DNA of 34,228 bases from Clostridium sp. CAG:914 (GTDB taxonomy: Bacteria > Bacillota_I > Bacilli_A > RF39 > UBA660). The notes under the pieces are model-generated. The model searched no databases, had not been told where the DNA came from, and was given only the letters and a program-made list of their open reading frames with translations. This document shows, one piece after another, positions 1 to 7,708 of the stretch. The stretch covers positions 1 through 34,228 of the forward strand of contig FR902161.1 of the NCBI GenBank assembly GCA_000437895.1. The letters run 5' to 3'. The position numbers were made by a program, and so were the translations under genes. Positions within the stretch are counted from its first letter, which is position 1. Every line of letters begins with the position of its first letter.

Positions 1-2
1 TA

Positions 3-989
3 ATTATTGAACTTGGTGATAAAGAATATTGGAATACTAAAGATGAAACATTTAAAAAGAAAATGTCAGTAGTCTATAAGAAACAAGTTGATGATTTAGA
101 ATTATTAGTTCCAAATTTTAAAATTGCTAGTGCAATTATTCATTATGATGAAACAAGTCCACATATGCATATTGTAGGTGTCCCCATTAAAGAAAAGAAT
201 AAAAATGGTATGTCTAAACAAGTTGGTAAATCAGATGTTTTTACTAAAGAGTCTTTAATAAAACTACAAGATAATATGAGAACTTTATGTATTGAAGAAT
301 TCAACGAAGAATATAATTTAAACACTTCACTAAAGAAAAAACAAAAAGGTAGAAATAGAGATATTCATGTATCTGACATGGATAATTATATTGAAATGAA
401 AAAGCAATTAGAAAAAAATACTGAATCTTTAGAGAAAGCAAATAAAAAATCTCTAGAACTTAAACAAAATTCTAAAGATATTAAAAATAAAATTGAATCA
501 TTAAAAGTATCTAAATTAAATAAAGATAATTATATATTGTCAAAAGAAGATAAAGAATCATTTATTGACTTTATCAATAATGTTGATAATATCAATAAAG
601 AATATGATAAAATACAAACTCTATCTACTACTTTAACAAATGTTGATGAGCAGATAAAAGATAAAAACGATAAAATTAAAACTCTTACTGAAAATAATGA
701 TGCTCTAAACTTAAGAATTAATAAATTAAATAATTTAATTAAAGATAAAGATGAGGAAATATCTTTCTTAAAATCAAAAATAAATGAGTTAAAAGATACA
801 CTAGAATATTGGCAAGATAAGTTCAACAAAATAATATTATTTATTCATGGAAAGATTCATAATTGGTTTGATAAAGATGATAAATATATTGATGTTGTTA
901 ACGAAATGTATCAGGATAATATTTTAGATGACGGAGATATAAATGATTTAGATTTAACTTCTAAAGAAAAGGATGACTTTGAAATATAA
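3..989 (+). CDS. MobV/Pre-type relaxase, 5' end cut by window start
   Basis: A plasmid/IME mobilization relaxase that would nick oriT and pilot single-stranded DNA during conjugative mobilization. The motif HYDETSPHMHIVGVPI (roughly residues 27-42 counted from the first ATG at 63) is the HxDExxPHxH signature of Mob/Pre (MobV) relaxases. The C-terminal two thirds is a charged coiled coil rich in Lys, Glu, Asp and Asn. The frame is open upstream of the ATG at 63 to the window edge and those residues look like coding sequence, so the true start and the N-terminal nicking motif lie outside. It ends in KEKDDFEI inside a hairpin shared with the convergent JAMM gene. The family call is firm; the oriT is not visible. 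Confidence 0.9.
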   Translation: MIELGDKEYWNTKDETFKKKMSVVYKKQVDDLELLVPNFKIASAIIHYDETSPHMHIVGVPIKEKNKNGMSKQVGKSDVFTKESLIKLQDNMRTLCIEEFNEEYNLNTSLKKKQKGRNRDIHVSDMDNYIEMKKQLEKNTESLEKANKKSLELKQNSKDIKNKIESLKVSKLNKDNYILSKEDKESFIDFINNVDNINKEYDKIQTLSTTLTNVDEQIKDKNDKIKTLTENNDALNLRINKLNNLIKDKDEEISFLKSKINELKDTLEYWQDKFNKIILFIHGKIHNWFDKDDKYIDVVNEMYQDNILDDGDINDLDLTSKEKDDFEI

Positions 990-1000
990 GTCATCTTTTA
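966..1000. terminator. bidirectional terminator between mob and the JAMM gene
   Basis: An inverted repeat (968-979 against 988-998, one bulged G) covers the last codons of the relaxase and the stop codon of the convergent gene. A-rich and T-rich flanks allow it to work in both directions. The same arrangement, with a related sequence, recurs at 14852-14887. Confidence 0.7.
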
Positions 1001-1864
1001 TCTATGAAAACCTGCTGTATTAATTATTTGTGTATCGGGTATTTCGAGGGTTAAATTTTCATTTGGAAAGCATAAGTTATTATTGACATCAATATAACCA
1101 ACATTTTCATCGATTAGTGGCATATTATTTATAGGATTTTTTCCTATACCACTTACTAAATTTGTTCCTGGCCATTCTCTATAATTTTGAACAAATCTAT
1201 CACTTCGAGATAATTCAGTAATTCCAGTTTTAGCAGATATTCCAATTTTTTGAAAAGCACCAACCTTATAAATTTGATTTCCACTACAATAATATATATT
1301 TGGTATTGAATAAAAACTAGCACACCCTCTAGTACCAACTATTTTTGGTTCTCTACAATTTAGTATACTTAATTCAGTTGTATCATTATTAAGCGTTTTA
1401 TTTGGAGCAGCTAACATACCAAAAATTTCACACTTAAATTGGTGTTTCATTGTTGCATAAACACCATAATCTTGATCTGAAAGCGATGAATATATTCCAT
1501 TAAGATTATGAGTGTGAAAATGCATTATACATGCATCTATTCCTAAAGAATTATATTTTTCTAATTCTCCTATTAACTCAAGTTTGTTATTATTAGTTGG
1601 TATTGCACCGCTATTTGTGTAGTTTCCATTTGTTGTTTGAAATTTTGATGAACAAAAATCAAAATAGAAACATAATGCACCATCTTCAGAAATAGACTTT
1701 CTTCCAACTAAATAACATCCTTTTTCAGCATTTTCTGTTTTTGTTTCATTTATTAAATTATTTAAATATTTATATACTTTTTCACTAAAAATAATTTTTG
1801 ACTTACCACCTAAAGATGGAATATCAGTAAATTGATCATAACTAACCGTTTGTAATTCAGCCAT
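998..1864 (-). CDS. JAMM/MPN+ (JAB domain) metalloprotease-like protein
   Basis: A predicted zinc isopeptidase-like protein of 288 aa. Residues HTHNLNGIYSSLSD match the JAMM signature H-x-H-x7-S-x2-D exactly. The upstream Glu of the motif is visible in EKGCYLVGR. In this family these residues bind zinc and activate water to cleave isopeptide or peptide bonds, often after a ubiquitin-like tail. No E1, E2 or ubiquitin-like gene is next to it, so the substrate is unknown. The C-terminal 110 or so residues are not recognised. I chose the ATG at 1864 (MAELQTVSY) over the ATG at 1882 because GGAAGG lies at a normal distance before it. The gene is the minus-strand cargo behind the mob gene. Confidence 0.75.
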   Translation of the reverse strand: MAELQTVSYDQFTDIPSLGGKSKIIFSEKVYKYLNNLINETKTENAEKGCYLVGRKSISEDGALCFYFDFCSSKFQTTNGNYTNSGAIPTNNNKLELIGELEKYNSLGIDACIMHFHTHNLNGIYSSLSDQDYGVYATMKHQFKCEIFGMLAAPNKTLNNDTTELSILNCREPKIVGTRGCASFYSIPNIYYCSGNQIYKVGAFQKIGISAKTGITELSRSDRFVQNYREWPGTNLVSGIGKNPINNMPLIDENVGYIDVNNNLCFPNENLTLEIPDTQIINTAGFHR

Positions 1865-2037
1865 TTTATCACTACCTTCCATAAACTATTATACACTTTT
1901 TTTAATATTTTTTATATATTTTACAGCAAATATGGCTTTCTAATTTTAATATTTTTATTTTTTCGACATTTTAATTGTAATAAAGTTTTTTTATCATTTA
2001 TATATGATATAATTATTTTAGCTATTGGAGGTAAAAT

Positions 2038-2755
2038 ATGGATATTAAAGAATATAAATGTTTATATAGATGAATCTGGCGATGAAGGAATTAATAAAGG
2101 TTCTAGATATTTTATATTAACTGCAATTATTGTTGAAAGAGAAAAAGATTTAATTACATCACAAAAAGTTGATGAAATCAAATCCAATTTAGAAATGAAT
2201 ATAAAATCACAATTACATTGGAAACTAATAAAAGGATATCCAAATAAAAAAATGATAATGGAAACAATTAAAGACCTTGATATAAAGATAATAAATGTTA
2301 TTGTTGATACTAAATGCATTAAATTAATACCATCAAATAATATATATAATTATTTTAGTGGTTATCTTTATGAAAGAATATGCTGGTATATGAATGAAGT
2401 AAATGGTATAGCAAATATTAATATTAGCTCCAGAGGAAATTTGTCAAAGAAAAGTTTAAGTGAATATTTAAATAGTAATAATCACAAAAAGTTTGAAATA
2501 GACAGTTCAAAAATTAAAAGTATAAAAATCATCCCAAATGAAAGAAAAAAATTATTACAACTTGCAGATTGTTGTTGTAGTGCATTATTTCAAGCATTAA
2601 AATACAATGATGAAACACATTTTAAATACATTAAAGAAATAAAAAATAAATTATATTTAAAAGGAAAAAATTTAATTAGTTATGGACTAAAATTAGTTCC
2701 TAGTGATAGTAATGCTATCGAGTTAAAAAAACTTATAGAGTTTTTAACAAAATAA
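2038..2755 (+). pseudogene. DUF3800 family gene with a 5' frameshift
   Basis: The reading frame ending at 2755 encodes YIDESGDEG near its start and LLQLADCCCSALFQ near its end, the two conserved acidic regions of DUF3800, an RNase H-like domain of unknown role common in mobile DNA. GGAGG at 2027-2031 points to the ATG at 2038, but that frame stops after 11 codons. The DUF3800 frame has no ATG, GTG or TTG start before 2195, which lies after the first conserved motif. Removing one G after the ATG would give MILKNINVYIDESGDEG, so a single-base insertion at the 5' end is the simplest explanation. A non-AUG start or a sequence error is possible. Confidence 0.65.
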
Positions 2756-2857
2756 AAAAAGTGAGCTTTCCCCTGACTGAAGGAACCCACAAGGCAAGCT
2801 TGCTGGTGTGAATTAATCGCACCCTTCAGTAACTCAGCGAACTACTCACTCACTGAC
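2755..2857 (-). ncRNA. structured small RNA converging on the DUF3800 gene
   Basis: About 100 nt with nested complementarity, given as plus-strand arms: GTGAG/CTCAC at the ends, CTGAAGG/CCTTCAG inside that, and a GTGTG/CGCAC hairpin at the centre. On the minus strand a consensus promoter precedes it and a run of seven T follows the last stem arm, as expected for an independent transcript with its own terminator. It is far more GC-rich than its surroundings. Structured RNA families associated with DUF3800 genes have been described; whether this belongs to one cannot be told here. It is not a tRNA or a recognisable SRP, 6S or tmRNA. Confidence 0.6.
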
Positions 2858-2862
2858 ATTAT

Positions 2863-2890
2863 ATTATCATAAAAAATAATCATCTGTCAA
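2863..2890 (-). promoter_or_regulatory. sigma-A promoter for the minus-strand small RNA
   Basis: On the minus strand TTGACA (2890-2885) is followed after 16 bases by GATAAT (2868-2863). The predicted start is near 2857. It reads into the structured stretch below, and no protein gene lies immediately downstream. Confidence 0.65.
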
Positions 2891-2922
2891 TTCTATTATA
2901 TGTATTTTTTTCAAAAAAATAC

Positions 2923-2951
2923 TTGTAAATTTTTAGATGAAATATTATAAT
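2923..2951 (+). promoter_or_regulatory. promoter of leader A
   Basis: TTGTAA (2923-2928), 17 bases, TATAAT (2946-2951). It drives the leader RNA that precedes the small ORF and recombinase R1. Confidence 0.65.
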
Positions 2952-2956
2952 TTTAT

Positions 2957-3078
2957 TAGATATTAGTTGTTTATCAACAACTTAAGGAGTTTCAAATATC
3001 TTTATTTATCGCTCCATAAGAGAAAATCGTCGCACCATGCGATGTTAATGATTAAATCAACGCAAGTTGATTTTTTTG
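2957..3078 (+). ncRNA. leader RNA A with intrinsic terminator
   Basis: A transcribed leader of about 120 nt between the promoter and the ORF at 3109. It holds a GTTTCAAAT block, the segment ATCGCTCCAT (CGCTCC at 3010), a hairpin (CGTCGC/GCGATG) and a Rho-independent terminator (ATCAAC-GCAA-GTTGAT at 3056-3071 followed by seven T). The same order (promoter, about 40-60 nt, TCGCTCCA, structured stretch, terminator) recurs at 17.7 kb and 29.2 kb. It may be an attenuator controlling the recombinase operon, or an independent small RNA. No known riboswitch class was recognised. Confidence 0.55.
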
Positions 3079-3108
3079 TTGCTATTGTAAAGAAATGTGT
3101 GATGTGGT

Positions 3109-3381
3109 ATGATAAAAGTCGTAAAGAAAAAAATCAATATGAGTGATGAACTCAAAACCAAAATCGATTGGTCTTGCAGATTCGCTAAGCATAAATATGA
3201 AATATACGAAGGTTGCTTACGAATTGTTGAACATACAAATCTAGCGTATGTTGAACCACATAAGGTTATTATAAATAACCGATTATATTTGTTCTTTAAT
3301 GAACAGAAATATTTTTATTTAGGAAATCTACAAAATAAGATTCCACTAGCTGAGTTATCAGAGTACATTGCAAGGCATTAA
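3109..3381 (+). CDS. small hypothetical protein upstream of recombinase R1
   Basis: A 90-aa basic protein with no recognised domain. It follows the terminator of leader A and precedes a second terminator and the start of R1. The ribosome site is weak, so an internal start at 3139 (MSDELKTK) cannot be excluded. An unrelated small ORF (17874) holds the same position after leader B, which suggests that the slot, rather than the sequence, is conserved. A regulator or directionality role is only a guess. Confidence 0.55.
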   Translation: MIKVVKKKINMSDELKTKIDWSCRFAKHKYEIYEGCLRIVEHTNLAYVEPHKVIINNRLYLFFNEQKYFYLGNLQNKIPLAELSEYIARH

Positions 3382-3447
3382 ATTGATTGAGAGTTTAGAT
3401 ACTCCCATAATATTGGTTATTTTTGGTGTGTAATAATCAATTAAATC

Positions 3448-3479
3448 AAAGGTGTCCTTGTAATGTGACACCTTTTTTT
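3448..3479 (+). terminator. intrinsic terminator before R1
   Basis: AAAGGTGTC and GACACCTTT form a stem with an 8-10 nt loop, followed by a T run. It separates the small ORF from the recombinase gene. Confidence 0.75.
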
Positions 3480-3516
3480 GGTGCCTTTCATTATTAAAGA
3501 AAGGAGAATGATAACT

Positions 3517-3600
3517 ATGGATAATGAAAGGAAAATCGCAGGAGTTTATATTCGTGTATCAACTCATACTCTTAAAAGTGAGAAAAAATTTAAAAAATAG
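3517..3600 (+). pseudogene. N-terminal fragment of serine recombinase R1, cut by element 1
   Basis: AAGGAG precedes ATG 3517, which starts MDNERKIAGVYIRVST, the N-terminus of a large serine recombinase up to its catalytic-serine motif (Ser of RVST). After ACT (3562-3564) the frame enters foreign DNA and stops at 3600. The missing continuation, EDQAREGFSLPEQ, begins at 14005 in the matching frame. The two halves rejoin without any lost or added base, so element 1 inserted here by precise site-specific recombination and inactivated R1. Confidence 0.9.
3562..3588. other. left attachment site of element 1
   Basis: The R1 half-site CGTGTATCA meets core ACT, then the element arm CATACTCTTAAAAGTGAG. 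This arm is an inverted copy of the arm at the other end (13978-14001). Confidence 0.85.
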
Positions 3601-5176
3601 ATTTGAAATTATATTTAATTTCAATATTTTTATCATTATCAATAGTAATTCTATCAATTATTGTTGATAATAATTCTCTATTTGGAGTTTTTAGTTTTAA
3701 AAACTCATTTATTATATTTATGTATTGTGAATTATCTTTTGAATTTAATTTATTTTCTAATTGATATAATTTAAGTTCTAAATCGTGTTTATCATTTTTT
3801 AATTTAGTCTTTTCTTGAGTAAGATTATTATATTGTCTTAAAAACATTTCTTCGTCAATAATACCTTTTAACTTGTCTTTGTAAATCTTATCAATGTAAG
3901 TGTCTTGTAATTTTATATTATTTTCAAGTCTACTGATTTGATTTTCAAAATCTACTTTTAATTTTAAAGTCTTATCATTTTGTTTAAGTAATTCTTCAAA
4001 ATTATTAGTTTTAACATATTTCTTACATTGTTTTCTAACATCTTTTAATATTTCATTTTCAAGTTCATAGTAATTAACTTTATGATTAGTGCATAAACCT
4101 CTTTTTGAATATTTTTTATAAAGAGAACAAATACAATATTCTTTTTCAACATATTCGCCGTTGGCTTTGGTGTATCTACTTCTATCAATACCCATTTTAT
4201 GACCACACTCTTTGCAGTAGAAAAAGCCTCTAAATAAATATGGAATTTCTTTACCATAATTATTTTTGTTTTTATCAGCCATATTTTGGACGATTTCAAA
4301 AGTTTCTTTATCAATGATAGCAGGACAAGCACCCTCTACGACTATCCAGTCCTCTTTTGCATTTCTTCTACGATACTTCATTTTATAACTAACTTTATAT
4401 TGTTTGCCTTGTGCTAAATTACCAATGTAAGTTGGGTTTTGTAAAATATCTCTAATAGTAGAACTTTGCCATAAACCATAAGTCATAGTTGGATTTTTAT
4501 AGACTTTTCCTTTATAAACACTTGGACTTGATATGTTTTCATCAGTTAAAGTATCACTAATTGCTTTAATTCCCATACCACTTTTAGCCATATTAAATAT
4601 TCTTCTAACAATAGGTGCTACTTCTTCGTCTATAATAAGTTCGTGTTTGTCGTATGGAATATTTTTCTTATAGCCATAAGGAACTGTTCCACCCATAAAT
4701 TTACCTAACTTTTTTTGTGAATTAAGAGTTGCTTTTACTTTTTTTGATGTGTCTTCAACATACATTTCATTAAGCATTGCTTTTAACATCAATTTATTAT
4801 TATCTTTATGTTTGTCAAAACTATCATAGTCATCACTTATTGCATAATATCTAACATTTTTTTTAGGAAAATATTCAGTAGCAAAAATCATACTTTGTGC
4901 CATATTACGACCTAAACGGCTTAAATCTTTAGTAATTACCATATTAATTTTTTTGTCGTCAATATCTTTTAACATACGATTAAAACTATCTCTATCAAAT
5001 TGAGTTCCACTAACTCCATCGTCAATGTAAGTTTCAACTACTTCTAAATCATTTTTGATAGCATATTCCATAATGTAATCTTTTTGATTAGAAATGCTTT
5101 CACTCTCACTTTTTCCGTCCTCTAAATCTTTTAATGATAATCTTAAATATATACCAACTTTAAATGCTCCGTTCAT
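3590..5176 (-). CDS. large serine recombinase, integrase of element 1
   Basis: 528 aa. It catalyses attP x attB integration through a serine-DNA intermediate. The N-terminal resolvase fold has catalytic Ser in YLRLSLKD, followed by DDGVSG and KDLSRLGRN. The recombinase domain spans about residues 160-290. A zinc ribbon (CKECGHKMG, with further Cys) and a long coiled coil follow, as in Tn4451 TnpX-like enzymes. AAAGGAG lies before ATG 5176 (MNGAFKVG), preferred to the ATG at 5194. The stop lies 25 bp from the attachment core, so the 3' end abuts the left end of the element. No lesion is visible. Confidence 0.9.
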   Translation of the reverse strand: MNGAFKVGIYLRLSLKDLEDGKSESESISNQKDYIMEYAIKNDLEVVETYIDDGVSGTQFDRDSFNRMLKDIDDKKINMVITKDLSRLGRNMAQSMIFATEYFPKKNVRYYAISDDYDSFDKHKDNNKLMLKAMLNEMYVEDTSKKVKATLNSQKKLGKFMGGTVPYGYKKNIPYDKHELIIDEEVAPIVRRIFNMAKSGMGIKAISDTLTDENISSPSVYKGKVYKNPTMTYGLWQSSTIRDILQNPTYIGNLAQGKQYKVSYKMKYRRRNAKEDWIVVEGACPAIIDKETFEIVQNMADKNKNNYGKEIPYLFRGFFYCKECGHKMGIDRSRYTKANGEYVEKEYCICSLYKKYSKRGLCTNHKVNYYELENEILKDVRKQCKKYVKTNNFEELLKQNDKTLKLKVDFENQISRLENNIKLQDTYIDKIYKDKLKGIIDEEMFLRQYNNLTQEKTKLKNDKHDLELKLYQLENKLNSKDNSQYINIINEFLKLKTPNRELLSTIIDRITIDNDKNIEIKYNFKSIF

Positions 5177-5245
5177 AATTTTTTCTCCTTTCATATTTAA
5201 CGGAACACATTTTTAATATACATATTTATTATACCACTTTTACCC

Positions 5246-5356
5246 TTATTTCTCAAGGTTTTCAGTGATTTTCTCGTTAAAATATGCGATTAAAAATTGT
5301 TCCAAAATTTCTTGTAAAGTTTTACCATTTTCATTAAATGTACTTGTTATTTTCAT
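5246..5356 (-). CDS. 36-aa ORF directly upstream of the element 1 integrase
   Basis: MKITSTFNENGKTLQEILEQ and 16 further residues, with AAAGGTG a normal distance before the ATG. It is predicted largely helical and lies just upstream of the integrase on the same strand. Two other recombinases in the window also have a small gene at this position. A recombination directionality factor or accessory protein is plausible but unproven. Confidence 0.55.
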   Translation of the reverse strand: MKITSTFNENGKTLQEILEQFLIAYFNEKITENLEK

Positions 5357-5493
5357 AAGTTCACCTTTGACTTATGCCGACATAAGAATTTTATTAAATC
5401 CTTTCTCTTTCCTTAAGGTACTTACAATATAGCATTTAAAAATAGACATAATCTCGTTCATAAAAATGCTGTAAATGTTCCAAAATTAAAACG

Positions 5494-5518
5494 AAAAAAA
5501 GCCCATAAAATGAGGGCT
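5494..5518 (-). terminator. intrinsic terminator, minus strand
   Basis: AGCCC (5500-5504) pairs with GGGCT (5514-5518). On the minus strand the hairpin is followed by a run of T. It would stop transcription heading towards the integrase. Confidence 0.55.
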
Positions 5519-5532
5519 GACTTAAAAAATGC

Positions 5533-5724
5533 TACCTATTTTTCGAGTAAAATAAGCAAAAAAAGTTATAATTATTTATGATATTTTTTGATACTCTATG
5601 ATACTTTGTGATACTTTCCCTATGCGTGTATGTGTTATAATAATGAAAGAAAAAATATATTTAAAGAAAAAAATATAAAAAAACTATAATATTATATTTA
5701 TTTGTTTAAGTCGAAAAATAGGTA
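5533..5724. repeat. 14-bp perfect inverted repeat flanking the iteron-like array
   Basis: TACCTATTTTTCGA at 5533-5546 and its exact inverse TCGAAAAATAGGTA at 5711-5724, 164 bp apart. The interval holds the iteron-like array and is otherwise extremely AT-rich. The 700 bp between the 36-aa ORF and the gene at 5911 contains no other convincing gene. The layout resembles a replication origin or a regulator-binding control region. Confidence 0.6.
5579..5618. repeat. four tandem 10-bp iteron-like repeats
   Basis: Four consecutive 10-mers begin TGATA: TGATATTTTT, TGATACTCTA, TGATACTTTG, TGATACTTTC. One-helical-turn spacing is typical of iterons or multi-copy operator sites. Element 1 also encodes a RepL-like initiator and an XRE regulator, either of which could bind here. 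Confidence 0.65.
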
Positions 5725-5727
5725 TTA

Positions 5728-5763
5728 AAAAAGCCTGAAAGTCAATAGATATAAGGCTTTTAT
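5728..5763 (+). terminator. intrinsic terminator
   Basis: AAAGCC and GGCTTT form a stem around a roughly 19-nt loop, followed by TTTATT. Weak but plausible, before the 5911 operon. Confidence 0.4.
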
Positions 5764-5910
5764 TGTTTCTAAAATAGAACATTATTTATAAGAAAGTGCA
5801 CCTTTTTTTGAAGATGTTATTTGTTATAATTAAAGCACAAAGGGAAAAGATAACGCGTTTGAAACTTTGTAAAATAATTAAATGTTTAGAAATGAAAGGA
5901 ATTGATTAAA

Positions 5911-6192
5911 ATGGAAAAACACACATTTGGTTATGAAAAGAATTATTTAAAGGGGTTTGATAGTAGTAAGTGCTTTGGCTATCTTGAAGAAGCAGTAATG
6001 GACTATGAGGAATACATAGGAACATTTATTGAAGATTACATCTATAACGAGAAAGGCATTAAAAAAAATGATAATTTACTTGATAAATTATATGAAAATG
6101 CTTTAATTAAGTTTAACTATTTAAGTGTAAGCGATAATGAAATTAAAGATTTTGTTGATAATGAATTAAAAAATATGAAAGGAAATGATTAA
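5911..6192 (+). CDS. hypothetical protein, first gene of the 5.9-8.5 kb operon
   Basis: A 93-aa acidic, probably helical protein starting MEKHTFGYEKNYL. ATG 5911 has AAAGGA about 10 nt before it and is preferred to an upstream in-frame ATG. The next gene starts 2 bp after its stop, so the pair is co-transcribed. No known domain is recognised. Confidence 0.65.
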   Translation: MEKHTFGYEKNYLKGFDSSKCFGYLEEAVMDYEEYIGTFIEDYIYNEKGIKKNDNLLDKLYENALIKFNYLSVSDNEIKDFVDNELKNMKGND

Positions 6193-6194
6193 AA

Positions 6195-6542
6195 ATGAAT
6201 AAAAATTTAGAAAGATTTATACCAATATTTAATACTTGGAAAGGACAAGTTGATAAAGTAATGCTTGAGAATAACATTGATAGCATAGTTGCAGAACACG
6301 AATTTTACAGCCATTTAGCATTTATTTATGACACTATTAAAGGTGGTAAAACTATTTATGACGCATTTGGCGATAATTTAGACGAAAGCGAAGATTACAT
6401 TGTTAATTATGATATTATTAATGACTTAATAAATGCTATTGATAATTGCTATTATGTAATTGGAACTCTTAATAATAAAAAAGTTATGGTTATTGACGAT
6501 AAAGATAGTTATTATCTTGACGAAACAAAAATAAAACTTTAA
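6195..6542 (+). CDS. hypothetical protein, second gene of the operon
   Basis: A 115-aa acidic protein without a membrane segment or recognisable motif, preceded by AAAGGAAATG. It is followed directly by a terminator hairpin. Function unknown; it probably works with its 5' neighbour, given the 2-bp gap. Confidence 0.65.
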   Translation: MNKNLERFIPIFNTWKGQVDKVMLENNIDSIVAEHEFYSHLAFIYDTIKGGKTIYDAFGDNLDESEDYIVNYDIINDLINAIDNCYYVIGTLNNKKVMVIDDKDSYYLDETKIKL

Positions 6543-6553
6543 AACTAAAATAC

Positions 6554-6580
6554 AAAGGTTGTCTTAAAGATAGCCTTTTT
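6554..6580 (+). terminator. intrinsic terminator
   Basis: AAAGGTTGTCTT pairs with AAGATAGCCTTT (one G-U pair), followed by T5. A TATAAT at 6587-6592 right after it suggests a fresh start of transcription for the next gene. Confidence 0.65.
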
Positions 6581-6611
6581 CTATGGTATAATATTATTGG
6601 AGGGCTACATT

Positions 6612-7706
6612 ATGGGAAAAAGACATAATACCTTAAGCGACGACATTTTTAGAAACTCTAAATATGTTAAAGCACTTGAAAAAGAACTAGGTATTGATAA
6701 TTTTAGAAAAGAATATAAAGAACAATACGACATAATGCTAAACATCTATAAGACCTTTATTTTGATTAACAATATTATTTTTGCTGATAGTAATAAATCA
6801 ATAAACGATAAAATATTTGAAATAGAACTTGAACTTGAAAAATGTTTATTTGGCTCTAATGATAACGATAGTGAAAAATACCAATACAGCACTAGAACAA
6901 TTAAAGGGCTACTAGATAGCAATTCAAGAATATTATTTAATAAGTTTATTGAGTGGTATGACTATTTAATGAATATTAATAAATTAGACCAAGTAAAACA
7001 AGATGTTGAAGAATTAATGAATAAATTAGAGTATGTTGGCTTTGATAATGTCATTAAAGGCAAAATTGAGTATAAAAAAAATAAAGATAGTAATTATAAA
7101 ATCTTTATTAGTAAGTTTAATAATTTGTATGCTGAAAATAAGACATTTTTAGACCAATACAAGCATGATTATAATAATACCTATGGAATTGACTTAAGCG
7201 ATAATGAAATGCTAGAAATAGCCTTTATTTACGATATGGTGGCTAGTGCTAATAACGGACTTGCTTACTTCTATTCAAGCGAAGATATTAGTAATTATAA
7301 CTTAAGTGAAAAATCTAGTTATAAAGATTATTATAGTGCTTATTTAAGTGCTTTAAATATTGATTTTTGCGACAATACTTTATTTGAAGAAAATACCGAA
7401 ATATTTATGCAAAGATGTTTTAAAACAATTAAAAGAATAGAAAAACAAGGTAAAGATGTTTCATTAAATAAGTTTATTGCTAATTTTGATTATTATTACT
7501 TTAGAGAAAACTTTAGAATAATTGCAAATAAGCCTGATACTATTAAAATTAAAAATGATTTATTAAATAAAATTGTTAAAGATTTAATAGAAATCTATAA
7601 TTTAATAGAAAATGAGGAAGAAATAGAAAATAACTATCAGTTGGCTTTTGATAAGGTGCAAAATATAATTGATAGAAATAAAAACTTTTTTGAAAGGTTG
7701 AGTTAA
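6612..7706 (+). CDS. hypothetical 364-aa helical protein
   Basis: Starts MGKRHNTLSDD; GGAGGG at 6599-6604 fixes ATG 6612 rather than the in-frame TTG 15 bp earlier. Mostly helical and rich in Lys, Glu, Asn and Tyr, with a coiled-coil-like C-terminus. No catalytic motif, signal peptide or membrane segment is seen. The next gene starts 2 bp after the stop, so they form one unit. Unrecognised cargo; a defence or regulatory role cannot be argued from sequence alone. Confidence 0.7.
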   Translation: MGKRHNTLSDDIFRNSKYVKALEKELGIDNFRKEYKEQYDIMLNIYKTFILINNIIFADSNKSINDKIFEIELELEKCLFGSNDNDSEKYQYSTRTIKGLLDSNSRILFNKFIEWYDYLMNINKLDQVKQDVEELMNKLEYVGFDNVIKGKIEYKKNKDSNYKIFISKFNNLYAENKTFLDQYKHDYNNTYGIDLSDNEMLEIAFIYDMVASANNGLAYFYSSEDISNYNLSEKSSYKDYYSAYLSALNIDFCDNTLFEENTEIFMQRCFKTIKRIEKQGKDVSLNKFIANFDYYYFRENFRIIANKPDTIKIKNDLLNKIVKDLIEIYNLIENEEEIENNYQLAFDKVQNIIDRNKNFFERLS

Positions 7707-7708
7707 TT

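Noticed and set aside
2755..2857. tRNA, 6S or SRP RNA
   Set aside because: No cloverleaf, T-loop or SRP-type conserved bases were found, so only a generic structured RNA is claimed.
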